64,000 bases of DNA from Lasiosphaeria ovina. Lineage: Eukaryota; Ascomycota; Sordariomycetes; Sordariales; Lasiosphaeriaceae. Below are positions 1 through 9,459 of this stretch, piece by piece. The number at the start of each line of letters is the position of its first letter. The stretch's first letter is position 1. Below the pieces are notes generated by a model, which was not told the DNA's origin, did no database searches, and was given only the letters and a program-made list of their open reading frames with translations. The position numbers were made by a program, and so were the translations under genes. Location: the NCBI GenBank assembly GCA_033439765.1, contig JAULSN010000001.1:5704001-5768000 (forward strand), read 5' to 3'.

Positions 1-1
1 A

Positions 2-1564
2 CAGTCCCTCTCGGGCCAGCACCAGTACCACAACCGATCGAAAGAACCACCAAACGCCACTCCAAATGCAGTGGTGCCGACATCGACGGGCCTGATAGCG
101 ACTGCTGCTGGCGCGCTTATCGTGGCGTGGATGATCAGCTGGGTCTACTCTGGCGGTATTGCATACCTGACCAAAAAGCGCATGCTGTTTGCGACGACCG
201 TCTTGATAGTGGGCGCCTTGTTCTCTCACGCCTACATCCGGAAGCAGTGGCTTCGATACGTGCGCGATCAGGCATTGAGCGAGGTCGCAACCTTCGTGTC
301 GGGGTCCCAAGACTTTGACAGCGCGTCTAGTGCTGCGCTGTCACTTATCCAGGAGGTCGAGCTTGTTTCGCGGGGATACAGAATCAGCGCGCCGTTGCCT
401 CCCATCAGTCGCATCGAAGACAGAAGCCAGACCCGCCGATGCCTGCGGCTGCGCAAGGCCCTGAGGGCTCGTCTCGCCGACATGATTCAGAACTACACCC
501 AAGTGTCCTCCGTGTTCAAAGGGTTCTCGGAGCAACTGGACCTAGACAAGTTCTACGATATCTATGATATCAGCGACTTCGATATGTCGGATGCCTTGCA
601 AGGCTTTTCGGAAAGCGAGTTTGAAGACTCCGAGTCCCTTCGCGTGCTTAAGATTGCGGCCGCTCGATTTCACACCATTCGCAAAATTCTTTTATGCGCT
701 TTGCTCGCATTCGAGGCTAGCGGGGATAATACCGACTTTTTGCGATGGTCAACGGCGGTGGAAGGGCTCCGGACACTCAACGAAGTTACCAAAGACTGCT
801 TTGAAAGACTTCGCCACATCTTGAGTGAAGAAGAGAGTAAGCACGCTGGCCTTGGCCACCATGCTATTGTGTTAGACACTGACGAGTCAATAGCCTTTCC
901 CACCTTCCCAGAGCCCAAGATGCCATTGACGCCAGGCCGAGAGAGGCGGCGGTCTCAATTTAGAAAGCTGAACTCGCTTTCCACCGGAATCCGAGGTCTC
1001 CAGGCCAGGCTAGCTCTGTTGCGCGAAGAATCCGAGAGGTCTCTCAACGAGGCCGACGATGTATCTGAACTCGGCTCGAGCCTGCTGGCCCAGTACGACT
1101 CGATTGGACAGGACCTGAGGACGCTGACGCAAGCGTGGGAGGAAGGGAAAGCAGCGCTAGCATCGGGTATCGACCGCAATGAGAAGCGACTGTCTTCCAT
1201 GAGCCTCTTTTCGCCCACAAGCTCACTGAGCGGGCTTACCACGGTTGAGGAGGGAGGGACGATGGATGCTTTTAAAGCACTCACAGGCGAATCCCCACCC
1301 AGTTCGAATTTCGGCAGCACGGGGGGAGATATCGACGAGGCCGAAGTGTTTGAGGCGGTCGCCCTACCCCGACCTCGCAGCACGCTCTCTCGAGAGGAAC
1401 GACTTATGAAGATGAAGGAAGACCGAGAGAAGAGAGAGATTGCCAGGGAGAAGTCCGACGCGAACCACGGGATGCTTCGAGAACTCGAGATGGTCATCAA
1501 TCTCCGCCCGAAGCGGTCGAACACCGCCGCAGCAAGGCCCTCGCACGGCCGCTTCTCAATATGA
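2..1564 (+). CDS. Vezatin-like membrane protein (VezA type), 5' partial
   Basis: The frame is open from the first complete codon of the window to TGA at 1562-1564, so the start lies upstream; the GTG at 71 is not a start. About 520 residues are visible. Two hydrophobic segments lie near the left end (around LIATAAGALIVAWMISWVY and MLFATTVLIVGALFSHAYI), followed by a basic stretch, a long helical region with charged heptads (encoded at about 940-1190), a Ser/Thr-rich low-complexity stretch and a highly charged end rich in E, K and R. This layout and the look of the conserved core resemble the fungal vezatin family, whose Aspergillus member VezA supports dynein-driven transport of early endosomes. 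That role is family knowledge; the assignment here is by overall resemblance. The next gene (PCNA) lies about 1 kb downstream on the same strand. Confidence 0.6.
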   Translation, partial: QSLSGQHQYHNRSKEPPNATPNAVVPTSTGLIATAAGALIVAWMISWVYSGGIAYLTKKRMLFATTVLIVGALFSHAYIRKQWLRYVRDQALSEVATFVSGSQDFDSASSAALSLIQEVELVSRGYRISAPLPPISRIEDRSQTRRCLRLRKALRARLADMIQNYTQVSSVFKGFSEQLDLDKFYDIYDISDFDMSDALQGFSESEFEDSESLRVLKIAAARFHTIRKILLCALLAFEASGDNTDFLRWSTAVEGLRTLNEVTKDCFERLRHILSEEESKHAGLGHHAIVLDTDESIAFPTFPEPKMPLTPGRERRRSQFRKLNSLSTGIRGLQARLALLREESERSLNEADDVSELGSSLLAQYDSIGQDLRTLTQAWEEGKAALASGIDRNEKRLSSMSLFSPTSSLSGLTTVEEGGTMDAFKALTGESPPSSNFGSTGGDIDEAEVFEAVALPRPRSTLSREERLMKMKEDREKREIAREKSDANHGMLRELEMVINLRPKRSNTAAARPSHGRFSI

Positions 1565-2580
1565 CATTTGACGATGACACGATTTTTATCTTTTTCTTTC
1601 ATCACTACGCGTATCCTGGATCGGAAGCATTCACGGGGCTCAAGAATTCAACGGTGGCAGGATAGAGGCGTTTTCCAGTCGCGGATCCGGTCCATAAACT
1701 TGCGAATGACGGGACGCATGACGGCGTTTTTTTCCCTTATACATATTTCTCTTCTTTTTTTCGGCTGGTAGCGTTGCGGACACCTGGCTACCGACATATA
1801 TATGATAATGCACATTCGTTGTAATTAAACCTTAGAGGTATGACAAGTTGTATCAACAGGATCATTGGACTGGTTCATCGTTTGGGAACTTGCTGCTTGT
1901 GTGGGAGGCAGAGATGGGCTTTCCGTGCTTTCAGGGGCACTGTTAAGGGGCAAGCAAGCAGGGCTGCATTGACAGGCAAATAGACAACAAACAAACAAAC
2001 AGTCTGAGCCAATGCTCAATTGACCATAACCCGCCACAGACTGCTTTGATATATGATATAATGACCAGTAGCTCTTGCTAATCTAGCTGGTTATGAATAT
2101 TCAAACTGCAGTCTTCTTCCCTTTATTTTCCGTTGTTTGACTTTGCCTAGCCAATCAAGAAAGGGACGGAAGGCCTGGATGAAAGTTGGCCCAGGGCTGA
2201 GAGGCAGCCCGACAGGCGCAGGCCGGACGGAATGGCGGCGGCGCGTTGTTCTCCAGGTTGAAGCAGGTCCGTGCTGGCACAACCAGGCTAGACCCAGACA
2301 GGGAAATCAATTTAAGCCCAATCGCGTCTCCCACAGCGCGTCGCGTGCCAACCCAGTAGATCCCCCTCTCTCACTTCCAAAACATCAGCGCTTCATCGCC
2401 AGATTCTTCGTCTCCAAAAACACCACGAATTCCCAGCGTCCTGCCACCGCCGCCATCTGCCCACCACGAAAACACCCTCCCCATAACGTACAGTAAATCA
2501 TTCAGTGAGTCCAATTCGGCGCTTGCATCGCCAATGTCTCCGCCTTCTTGTCGTCGGCTGGCCGCTAATCAGAAGCAGCC
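1565..2580. other. Intergenic: 3' region of vezatin gene and PCNA promoter/leader
   Basis: No coding structure is seen. 1740-1830 and 2040-2110 are AT-rich. From about 2300 the sequence becomes CT-rich (cccctctctcacttcc), typical of a fungal transcription start and leader. A GC-rich patch with CGCG cores at 2322-2346 is listed separately. Confidence 0.6.
2322..2346. promoter_or_regulatory. Candidate MluI-box-like (MBF) cluster upstream of PCNA
   Basis: Contains atcgcgtc and agcgcgtcgcgt, overlapping CGCG cores about 240 nt before the PCNA start. No perfect ACGCGT is present. The 9-mer agcgcgtcg also occurs just upstream of the dUTPase gene. In yeasts, PCNA and dUTPase genes are classic S-phase targets of MBF; the role here is inference. 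Confidence 0.35.
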
Positions 2581-3576
2581 ATGTTGGAAGCACGATTGGA
2601 GCAGGCGTCCGTCCTGAAGAAGGTATGTGCAATCGCTTGCGCCTGTTGCACCCGACCTGTCGACCTCTTTGCCCGTCGCTAACGCGCATATGCACCCGCT
2701 AGGTGGTCGACGCGATCAAGGACCTGGTGCAGGACTGCAACTTCGATTGCAATGACAGCGGCATCGCCCTGCAGGCCATGGACAACAGCCACGTCGCCCT
2801 CGTGTCCCTGATGCTCAAGACGGAAACCTTCTCGCCCTTCCGCTGCGACCGCAACATCGCGCTCGGGGTCAACCTCACGTCGCTCACCAAGGTGTTGCGC
2901 GCGGCGCAGAACGAAGACATTCTGACGCTGAAAGCCGAGGACGCGCCCGACGTCCTGAACCTCATCTTTGAGAGCTCGGAGAATGACAGGATCTCCGAGT
3001 ACGACCTCAAGCTCATGGACATTGACCAGGAGCACCTCGGCATTCCCGAGACGGAGTACTCGGCGACTGTCAGCATGCCGTCGTCCGAGTTCAAGCGCAT
3101 CACGACAGATCTCATGGCCATGTCCGAGTCTGGTATGTCTGGCTTCTATCAGCATTGCCAGCGTCTAGACATGTTTTAATCTCTTGCTCTCTGTTGCTGA
3201 CAACCCGGTGTAGTTACGATTGAGGCGAATAAGGACGGGATCAAGTTCTCGTCACAGGGCGACATCGGCAACGGGTCTGTTACGCTGCGGCAGCACACCA
3301 ACGTGGACAAGCCGGCCGAGAGTATCGAGATCGAGCTCAACGAGCCCGTGGCGCTCACTTTCTCGCTCAAGTACCTTGTCAACTTCTGCAAGGCGTCCGG
3401 GCTTTCTACGACGGTCAAGATCTGCCTGTCCAACGAGATACCCCTGCTGGTCGAGTATACCCTTGCGGGTAGCAGCTTTTTGCGCTTCTACCTCGCGCCA
3501 AAGGTATGTATTGCCTCGTTTCGTTCCAGAGGAAACGGAGATCTAACATGGATTGAAGATTGGAGACGAGGAGTAG
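2581..3576 (+). CDS. POL30: PCNA, DNA sliding clamp
   Basis: Four exons: 2581-2622, 2703-3132, 3214-3503 and 3559-3576, giving 259 residues. Introns have canonical donors (gtatgt at 2623, 3133 and 3504) and tag/cag/aag acceptors; the first has a gctaac branch point. The protein begins [20 protein letters not shown] and includes the PCNA hallmarks [40 protein letters not shown] and, in the second half, [18 protein letters not shown]-like [11 protein letters not shown] and [14 protein letters not shown] at the C-terminus. Length matches the usual 258-262 residues. PCNA trimers encircle DNA and tether polymerases delta/epsilon, FEN1, ligase I and repair factors in the nucleus. The last exon adds only five residues and the stop. 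Expression is expected to peak in S phase (CGCG-rich promoter patch). Confidence 0.97.
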
Positions 3577-4660
3577 AAAGGGAGTCCAAGTACTCTGGCG
3601 ATGGCACACAACACAAAGAATATGGAAAGAAAGGAGTTGGCTCCGCGCAGGGTATGAATGCCTTGCGCCAGTGCTATTGGTACTGTAACAAAACCGGGAA
3701 GCAATGTTTCTTTCGGTTCTTTTGGTAGACGAATGACGGAACAGTGTCTTGTTAGAGAGCGCGGATGTTGGCCTAGCACGACGGCCATCGGGCATCTAGC
3801 ATATGGTAATGAAGTCTTTTTCTCGCCATGAGGATCTCCCTCCTTGGTCCGTCCCACTGTAGTTTCTTGGTGCAGGTGACATAATTACAGTGCCTGGTAG
3901 TTTCACGTTCAAGCCACAGCAGTCCGGTCTCTGACACGACCAACTTAAATATTCTCTGCCTCGTACCTACCTTAGATACCTTCTCTTCCAGTGAAGTGCG
4001 GGGTTTGGAGTGCATCTGCCTGCAACATGTTTAGGCGGGGCAATCCTGGGGGCCCCAGTATATCTGGATTCCTCTCCTGCAAAGAGTCAGGCAAGGTTCA
4101 GAGTCTTGCCAAGGGTTTGGGTGCAAAGACTTTGTGATCGACTCACACGGCCGACGTTCGGACGATATGGTTGTGGAATATTATTCGTTGGACGCTCTTG
4201 GAGTTTCTTAATCCGAATCGCGTACTTGCCTCCCTCTAATAGTTTCCATCCTCCTTCCCCTCCCTCCTTGACTCTTGACATATCACAACCTAAGGTAGCC
4301 AGGCACACCAGGCTGGTTCTCTTGAGTGATATTAACGCTGCTGCCATTCCTCCCTCTTTTCTCCCCTTTCCCACGTGCCGTCCCGGTTTTTCTTTTTTTA
4401 AGTGATTTCCCCCGGACCGAAAAAGACTGAACCCTCTCCGGCTCTCCCGACCACGGCAGCTGGATAGGATCGGCATAACAAACTCTCGTGCTGCTGCCCC
4501 GCGTTCAACGTTCGTTCAGTTGGCCGCCGCGCCGAGCAATTCATCTGCGCGCTGCACCACCACCCCACACTCGCTCCAAAACCGTCCGATTTTCCCTCTG
4601 CGCATTCCCTCCCTCCCGTCTCCCGCCCCTCCTCCACCTCCGAGACGCGACGTCGTAGTG
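3577..4660. other. Intergenic: PCNA 3' region and pyridoxal kinase promoter
   Basis: No supported gene. 4235-4400 and 4560-4650 are strongly CT-rich (runs of tcc/ccctcc), as expected for a fungal core promoter and leader. Open frames here are low-complexity translations of that tract. Confidence 0.6.
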
Positions 4661-6196
4661 ATGACCGAAGACCTTCCGGTCCCGGAAACCCGCGTGTTGG
4701 CGGTCGCCAGTCATGTAGGGCGCGCGCAAGCATTCCACCTCTCTTCTCGTATTGTTGTTGCTCCTGATTCGTAAGCTAATGTGATTGCATGCAAGGTCGT
4801 CTCTGGGTGAGTTTTCCCTCTCTCTACCAATGAATGGGGCACCCGAAACCGACGTCGTCAGCCGCCGTTGGTTTTGCGCCTCTCGTTTCTACCCGTAGTG
4901 TAGAAGTTGATAGTTTCGGTTCGGCCACCCCCTGTTGACAAACATATCCGTGTTGCGCAAACCGTATAGAAATGTGGGCAACAGGATTGCCGTCTTCGCC
5001 ATGCAGTCGCTGGGCTGCGACGTGGCGGCGTTGAATACCGTGCACTTCAGTAGGTTGTTTTCGTTTCTCTTGTCACCACGGGTCCCGCAGTCCCCCGTAA
5101 GCCATGGGCCCAGTGTGCGCAACTGACAGAAGCCATGTATGCAGGCAACCACACGGGCTACGGGCAGTGGACGGGCACCAAGGTGTCGGCGCAGGAGATC
5201 ACGGACCTGTACCGGGGGCTGAAGCAGTCGTATCTCGACGACTTCGACATGATGCTGTCGGGCTACGTGCCCGGCGCGCCGGCGCTCGAGGCCGTCGGCC
5301 AGATCGCCGAGGACCTCAAGCGCCACGCAAGCGCCAGGCCCGGCAGCTTCTTCTGGGTGCTGGACCCCGTCATGGGCGACAACGGAAACCTCTACGTCGC
5401 CCAGGAGGTCGTCCCCGTGTACCGCGGCCTGATCAGGCACGCCGACCTGATCCTGCCGAACCAGTTCGAGGCCGAGTACGTCGAGAATCGATGTTGCTTC
5501 TTTCGATGGAACGCGTGAGGATGGGTAACTAATTTGGTCCTTGTGTATAGGCTGCTGTCTGAAGTCAAGATCCAGGACATGGCGTCTTTGCAGGGCGCCA
5601 TCCAGGTCATACACGAGCGTTACGGCGTGCCGCACATCGTCATCACGTCCGTCTCGATCCCGCACGACGGCCACCCGGCCTCGTCGCTCTCCGTCGTGGG
5701 CTCGACCATGACGTCGGACCGCCGGGCGCGGGCCTTCAAGATTGTCTTCCCCGCGATCGACTGCTACTTTAGCGGCACGGGCGACATGTTTGCGGCGCTG
5801 ATGGTCGTGCGCATGCGCGAGGCCGTGTGGAAGAACCAACAGCAGCAGCACGGCGGCGGCGGGGCTCCCCTCTCCGAGACCGAAGCGTGGATCAGCGACG
5901 ACAGCGTCGACGCCCTCGACCTGCCGCTGGCCAAGGCCACCGAAAAAGTCCTCGCCAGTATGCACGAGGTGCTCACCAAGACGTGCCAGGCCATGCAGGC
6001 GCAGGTGAGCAAGGCACGCGCGGTGGCCGCGGCGGCGGAACAAGAGAACTCGAACGGGGTGGCAAATGAAGACGCGGAGAGCAAGGAGAACAAGAAGCTG
6101 CGGTCGATAAAGAGCAGGGCGGCCGAGCTGCGGCTGGTGAGGCACCTGGACAGCCTGCGCCATCCGAAAGTCGAGTTCCGCGCCGAGAGGATGTAG
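4661..6196 (+). CDS. Pyridoxal (vitamin B6) kinase
   Basis: Five exons: 4661-4714, 4796-4806, 4970-5049, 5145-5475 and 5551-6196, giving 373 residues. Exon 2 is an 11-nt micro-exon needed to restore ASHVVSG; all junctions keep frame and intron 4 has a taactaat branch point. Intron 1 uses an unusual gtaggg donor. Family signatures: SHVVSGNVGNR (substrate loop; most relatives have GYVGN), MQSLGCDVAALNTVHFSNHT, the GQWTGTKV loop, the FFWVLDPVMGDNG segment, LPNQFEAELLS and the ribokinase-type anion-hole motif FSGTGDMFAALM. A low-complexity insert (NQQQQHGGGG) and a helical, charged C-terminus follow. The enzyme phosphorylates pyridoxal, pyridoxine and pyridoxamine with ATP in the cytosol, feeding PLP enzymes such as the cystathionine gamma-lyase at 45.9 kb. 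Coordinates of exons 1-2 are the least certain. Confidence 0.92.
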
Positions 6197-6837
6197 AATC
6201 TGTGGCCGAGGCTGGTTCCCTAGAACGGGTGGGTGGTATCAGCCACGAGCTGTACCTATCTGTTGTTTGTCTTGCATTTGCATTTGCATGGATGCGATCG
6301 GTCATGATGAGCGTTAGATCTGGATGATTTGGGTTATATACCACACATTGAGATTATTATACCGTTGTTTGTCTGTCTGTCCTCTGGTTCAGTGATACTT
6401 CAGATTGTGCTTGTCCCAGCTGCCACGTTGTATTGTTCAAGCCAGCCAGTCGGCCCCTTGCTCCTTTTTCGTGATTATTCTATCTCACACGGAGACAGAC
6501 ACCTTGGAGGAACGCCGCCCCTTGTCCATTGCGAGTTTTATTTGCGTCTAGGCAAGCAACCAGTGGCAAGACAAGGTCATAAATGAAAGGAAAATTCACA
6601 TTACCGTTCCCGTACTCCGTAGCTAGGCTAGAGTAGTCCAGGCATCCCATTAGGAAGCGTAAAACCAAACCTGCTCGCCGGCTCCTTTTCCATACTGTAG
6701 TCCCCAAACCTCTAGCACGTACTTCAAATCGAAAGACTCTGGGTGGGTAGTCTAGCCGGACATTTAAAAACACCAACAAACAAAAACCATTTTCACCCCC
6801 TTTTCTTTTTCCGTCTTCTGGTTCAGGGACGAAGGGT
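6197..6837. other. Intergenic between convergent pyridoxal kinase and dUTPase
   Basis: Shared 3' region of two convergent genes. AT-richer 6330-6420 and 6540-6620. No RNA gene or coding structure is seen. Confidence 0.6.
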
Positions 6838-7731
6838 TCAGTTAACACCGGTCCCGGTACTCCCGAACCCGCCGGCGCCGCGCACGCTGGCCTCGAGCTC
6901 CGCCACCTCGAGCACCTCGGGCGTGTAGATGCGCTCCAGCACCAGCTGCGCCACGCGGTCGCCCGCGGCCACCGCGAAGTCGGCGTCCGAGTGGTTGAAC
7001 AGCAGCACCTTGACGGGGCCCCGGTAGTCGGCGTCGATGACCCCCGCGCCCGTGTCGATGAAGTTCTTGGCCGCGAGCCCCGAGCGGGGTGCGATGCGGC
7101 CGTCTGTTTTATATATATCAGTACTGAACCATTATTTTCGACATGACACGACAAGAGGTTCCTGGGGAATGGAAGGAAACGTACACGTCCCCGCAGGCAC
7201 CGCCATGCTAATGTCCGTGTCGACGAGCGCCTTGCCGCGCGCGGGAACTGTCGTGTCGCGCGCCGCGTACAGGTCGTACCCCGCGGCGAAGGCGCTGCCG
7301 CGCGTCGGCAGCCGCGCCGCCTCCGACAGCTTCTTGATTAGCAGCGGCGGCGCCTGGTCGGCAAGCGTCACGGGCACCACTGTGTTGTTTGCGCTGCTGC
7401 CGCCGTTGGTGTTGCCGTTGTTGGTGGTGGTGGTGGAGTCGGCCATGGTTTCCGTTTCTGCTGCTGCGGTAGTGGTGATAACAGTGGTGGTAGTGGTTGT
7501 GGTTGTTGTAGTAGTGCTCTCGGGAGACGTCTTGACGCGCTTGGCGGGAGGTGATGTCGGAGGGGAGGTGATGTTAATGTTCTCGGTGGTCATGGCGGTT
7601 TTAGGAAGGACCGAAGAAGTGAGGCGGCGACTGCTGTGCTGCAAGACAGGGAGGCTACGACTACGACTACGATTGCTACGAAGCGGGTGGAGATGTGCAG
7701 AAGGCGTTGTCGCTGCGCGGAGCGGAAGCAT
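6838..7731 (-). CDS. DUT1: dUTP diphosphatase (dUTPase), long form with presequence
   Basis: Two exons: 7731-7185 and 7103-6838 (donor gtacgt at 7184). From the ATG at 7593 the product is 224 residues; from the in-frame ATG at 7731 it gains 46 residues. The core has all five dUTPase motifs: [39 protein letters not shown] and the C-terminal [10 protein letters not shown] arm that closes over the nucleotide. Between start and core lies a Thr-rich linker with a run of 11 Thr. The enzyme hydrolyses dUTP to dUMP and PPi as a homotrimer, keeping uracil out of DNA and supplying dTMP synthesis. The 46-residue extension has seven Arg, no Asp/Glu and many Ser/Leu, as in a mitochondrial targeting peptide, so I annotate the long form; the 7593 start would give a nuclear/cytosolic form. 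The CENP-K/Sim4-like gene lies upstream on the same strand. Confidence 0.93.
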
Positions 7732-7736
7732 TCCAT
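7590..7736 (-). promoter_or_regulatory. Overlapping uORF of dUTPase ending in ATGA at the second start
   Basis: An ATG at 7736, five nt before the long-form start and in another frame, opens a 48-codon frame whose TGA (7592-7590) overlaps the short-form ATG (7593-7591) as ATGA. Such an overlap suits termination-reinitiation. The nested starts are seen directly; the regulatory role is inference. Confidence 0.45.
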
Positions 7737-7771
7737 TGCGGAGAGTCTTAAATCCGGGAGGGGCCAGACAG

Positions 7772-7799
7772 ACAAGCGCGTCGACGCGACGCGTTAATA
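7772..7799. promoter_or_regulatory. MluI cell-cycle box (ACGCGT) cluster upstream of dUTPase
   Basis: A perfect ACGCGT lies at 7789-7794, with gcgcgtcgacgcg immediately beside it, 55-60 nt upstream of the long-form start. This is the MBF consensus; dUTPase is a known S-phase gene in yeasts. Its 9-mer agcgcgtcg is shared with the PCNA promoter. Confidence 0.45.
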
Positions 7800-8392
7800 G
7801 GATTTGCCAATTCGCGTGGGCCGCATGGGCCAGTGTGACCCACTGTCGCGAACTCACTGTAGCATCATCATTGGCCAATCATTCTTCCTTCAGCGCCACA
7901 ATCGCAACACCAGCGTGCAAAAACTCGCGATGGCTTAGTCGTGCTTGGTATTTCATGATGTTTCACGATTTGGCGCCCCTTTGGATCCTGCTGTAGTGGC
8001 GATTTACTATTCAAATACCATGGGTGTTGGATTCAATCCATCCCTGAGTCGTCAAAACCAGCGGCATGCGAACAAGGCATGTCAATGCCAAGCCCAGGAA
8101 CATGCATGCAAGTCTGAGGCTGGAGGCTGGCCTCGCGTCGTCCTCGTTGACTAGGTAGTCAAAGTTCTGAGGGTGAAGCTATTGTCCTCTTTGCCGGGAA
8201 TCACAGAAGATTAGCCATTTGATTTTGGGGGCTGGCTTCGCTTCGGCTTCTTGTGAGCAGCGCTGCTTGTGAGGGGGATCGGCAGGATGCTCGAGCGTAT
8301 GATTGTCGGAGCTGCTGCGAAGGAGATCTGGAACACTGGTGTGCCTGCCATGGCTGTGCCGTCTATACATGCCGTTTCTGCGCCTATTTGAC
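7800..8392. other. Intergenic: dUTPase promoter and Sim4-like 3' region
   Basis: No gene recognised. Only short frames that overlap low-complexity sequence. Confidence 0.5.
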
Positions 8393-9459
8393 TCAATCGT
8401 CCAGTTCCCGCCCAAAGTTCACCAGCCGGAGCTTCGTGGCATCCTTGGGGTGTAGTTCGGCCACCTGCGACCGCACCAGAAACCTCGATGCCGCCGACTC
8501 CTTGGCCAGCTGGACGTAGGCCGCCGAACTGTCTCCGCCCGACTCCTGCAGCTTGTTGAGCAGCTGCTCCGTGAGGTCGCGCATCTCGGCGCTTGCTGCC
8601 GATGCTTCGTCCCGCTCTTCGTGCTTCCTCTTGCTGCCCTGGTCCTGCTGCTCCTGCGCCCCGCCCCAGATCTCGTCGATTCGTCTCTGCCGCTGGTCTT
8701 CGTCTGGCGACGCCTTCGCCTTCTTCAGCTTGCCCTTTGTGCTGAATCCAGCGCTCAGATCGTCCGGCTCAATTTTCGTCAGCTCCCCAACAACGGGGCC
8801 TCCCAGCTCCTCGGCCGCCAGCATGGGGCCAAGATTGTGCCTGATGAACCAGTCCAGGTCCTTGAGAAGCGACGATGTCTGCTTGTCCCAGTCTTCCTTC
8901 TGCTGCTTGAGTTCGGCTGCCCGTTCCTCGACTAGCTGCTCTTGTGTCATCTCCCTTCTGGTTTCCATGCCGTCGCGCAACGACTGCACGCGCTTCTCCA
9001 GCGCCTCCTGCAGCGCAAGTTGGTCACGCAGGTTTGCCTCCTCAGCCTTCACGCGGCGTTGAATCTGCTCCAACGAGGCTGCCTGTGAGTCCATGTACTC
9101 GTTGGATCCGGCGACTGTCTGATGGGCCCTCCGCAGCGCAAGTAGGGAGGGCAAGACCGAGCCAGGGGACGGCAGGAACGGCTGCGAGTCCGCGACATGC
9201 CGGTATGCCCTGGACATGATCTCCATGGTGACCTTCACTTGACTTTTGGCATCCAGAGGGCGTGTTGAGGTGCTGGCAGCAGCCCTCAGCTGTTGGGGGG
9301 TTAGCGTCGGTGACGTGATATTTGAACGAAGAGGCCCTCGGGACGTACCTTTTGCAGGGCATCTTCCAGCTCCGTCTCTCTCTTCTTCAGTTCTGCGATC
9401 GTACGGTCCACGTCGGCCTGGTGAGAGCCATCGCAGCCGCGACGAGAGGCCTCAGCCAT
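8393..9459 (-). CDS. SIM4: Kinetochore coiled-coil protein, CENP-K/Sim4-like
   Basis: Two exons: 9459-9349 and 9289-8393 (donor gtacgt at 9348, branch gctaac, acceptor aacag), 335 residues. Start MAEASRRGCDG is the first ATG in frame; the next intron boundary joins DALQK to LRAAAS in phase 0. Predicted coiled coils cover roughly residues 15-40 and 105-175 (heptads through EQIQRRVKAEEANLRDQL and EEWDKQTSSLL-like WDKQTSSLLKDLDWFI). A charged, Lys-rich middle follows (KGKLKKAKASPDED, KRKHEERDE), then a compact C-terminal motif FLVRSQVAELHPKDATKLRL. As I recall, the same L-R-x2-V/I-A-x2-H-P-x-D-x4-R-L pattern ends CENP-K proteins, so I assign it to the constitutive centromere complex (Sim4 subunit in fission yeast). 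Fta4-type subunits are the main alternative. It is transcribed in the same direction as dUTPase. Confidence 0.6.

Noticed and set aside
4889..6163. 424-codon minus-strand frame opposite pyridoxal kinase
   Set aside because: His/Arg/Val-rich shadow of the kinase exons, runs through its introns and has no motif.
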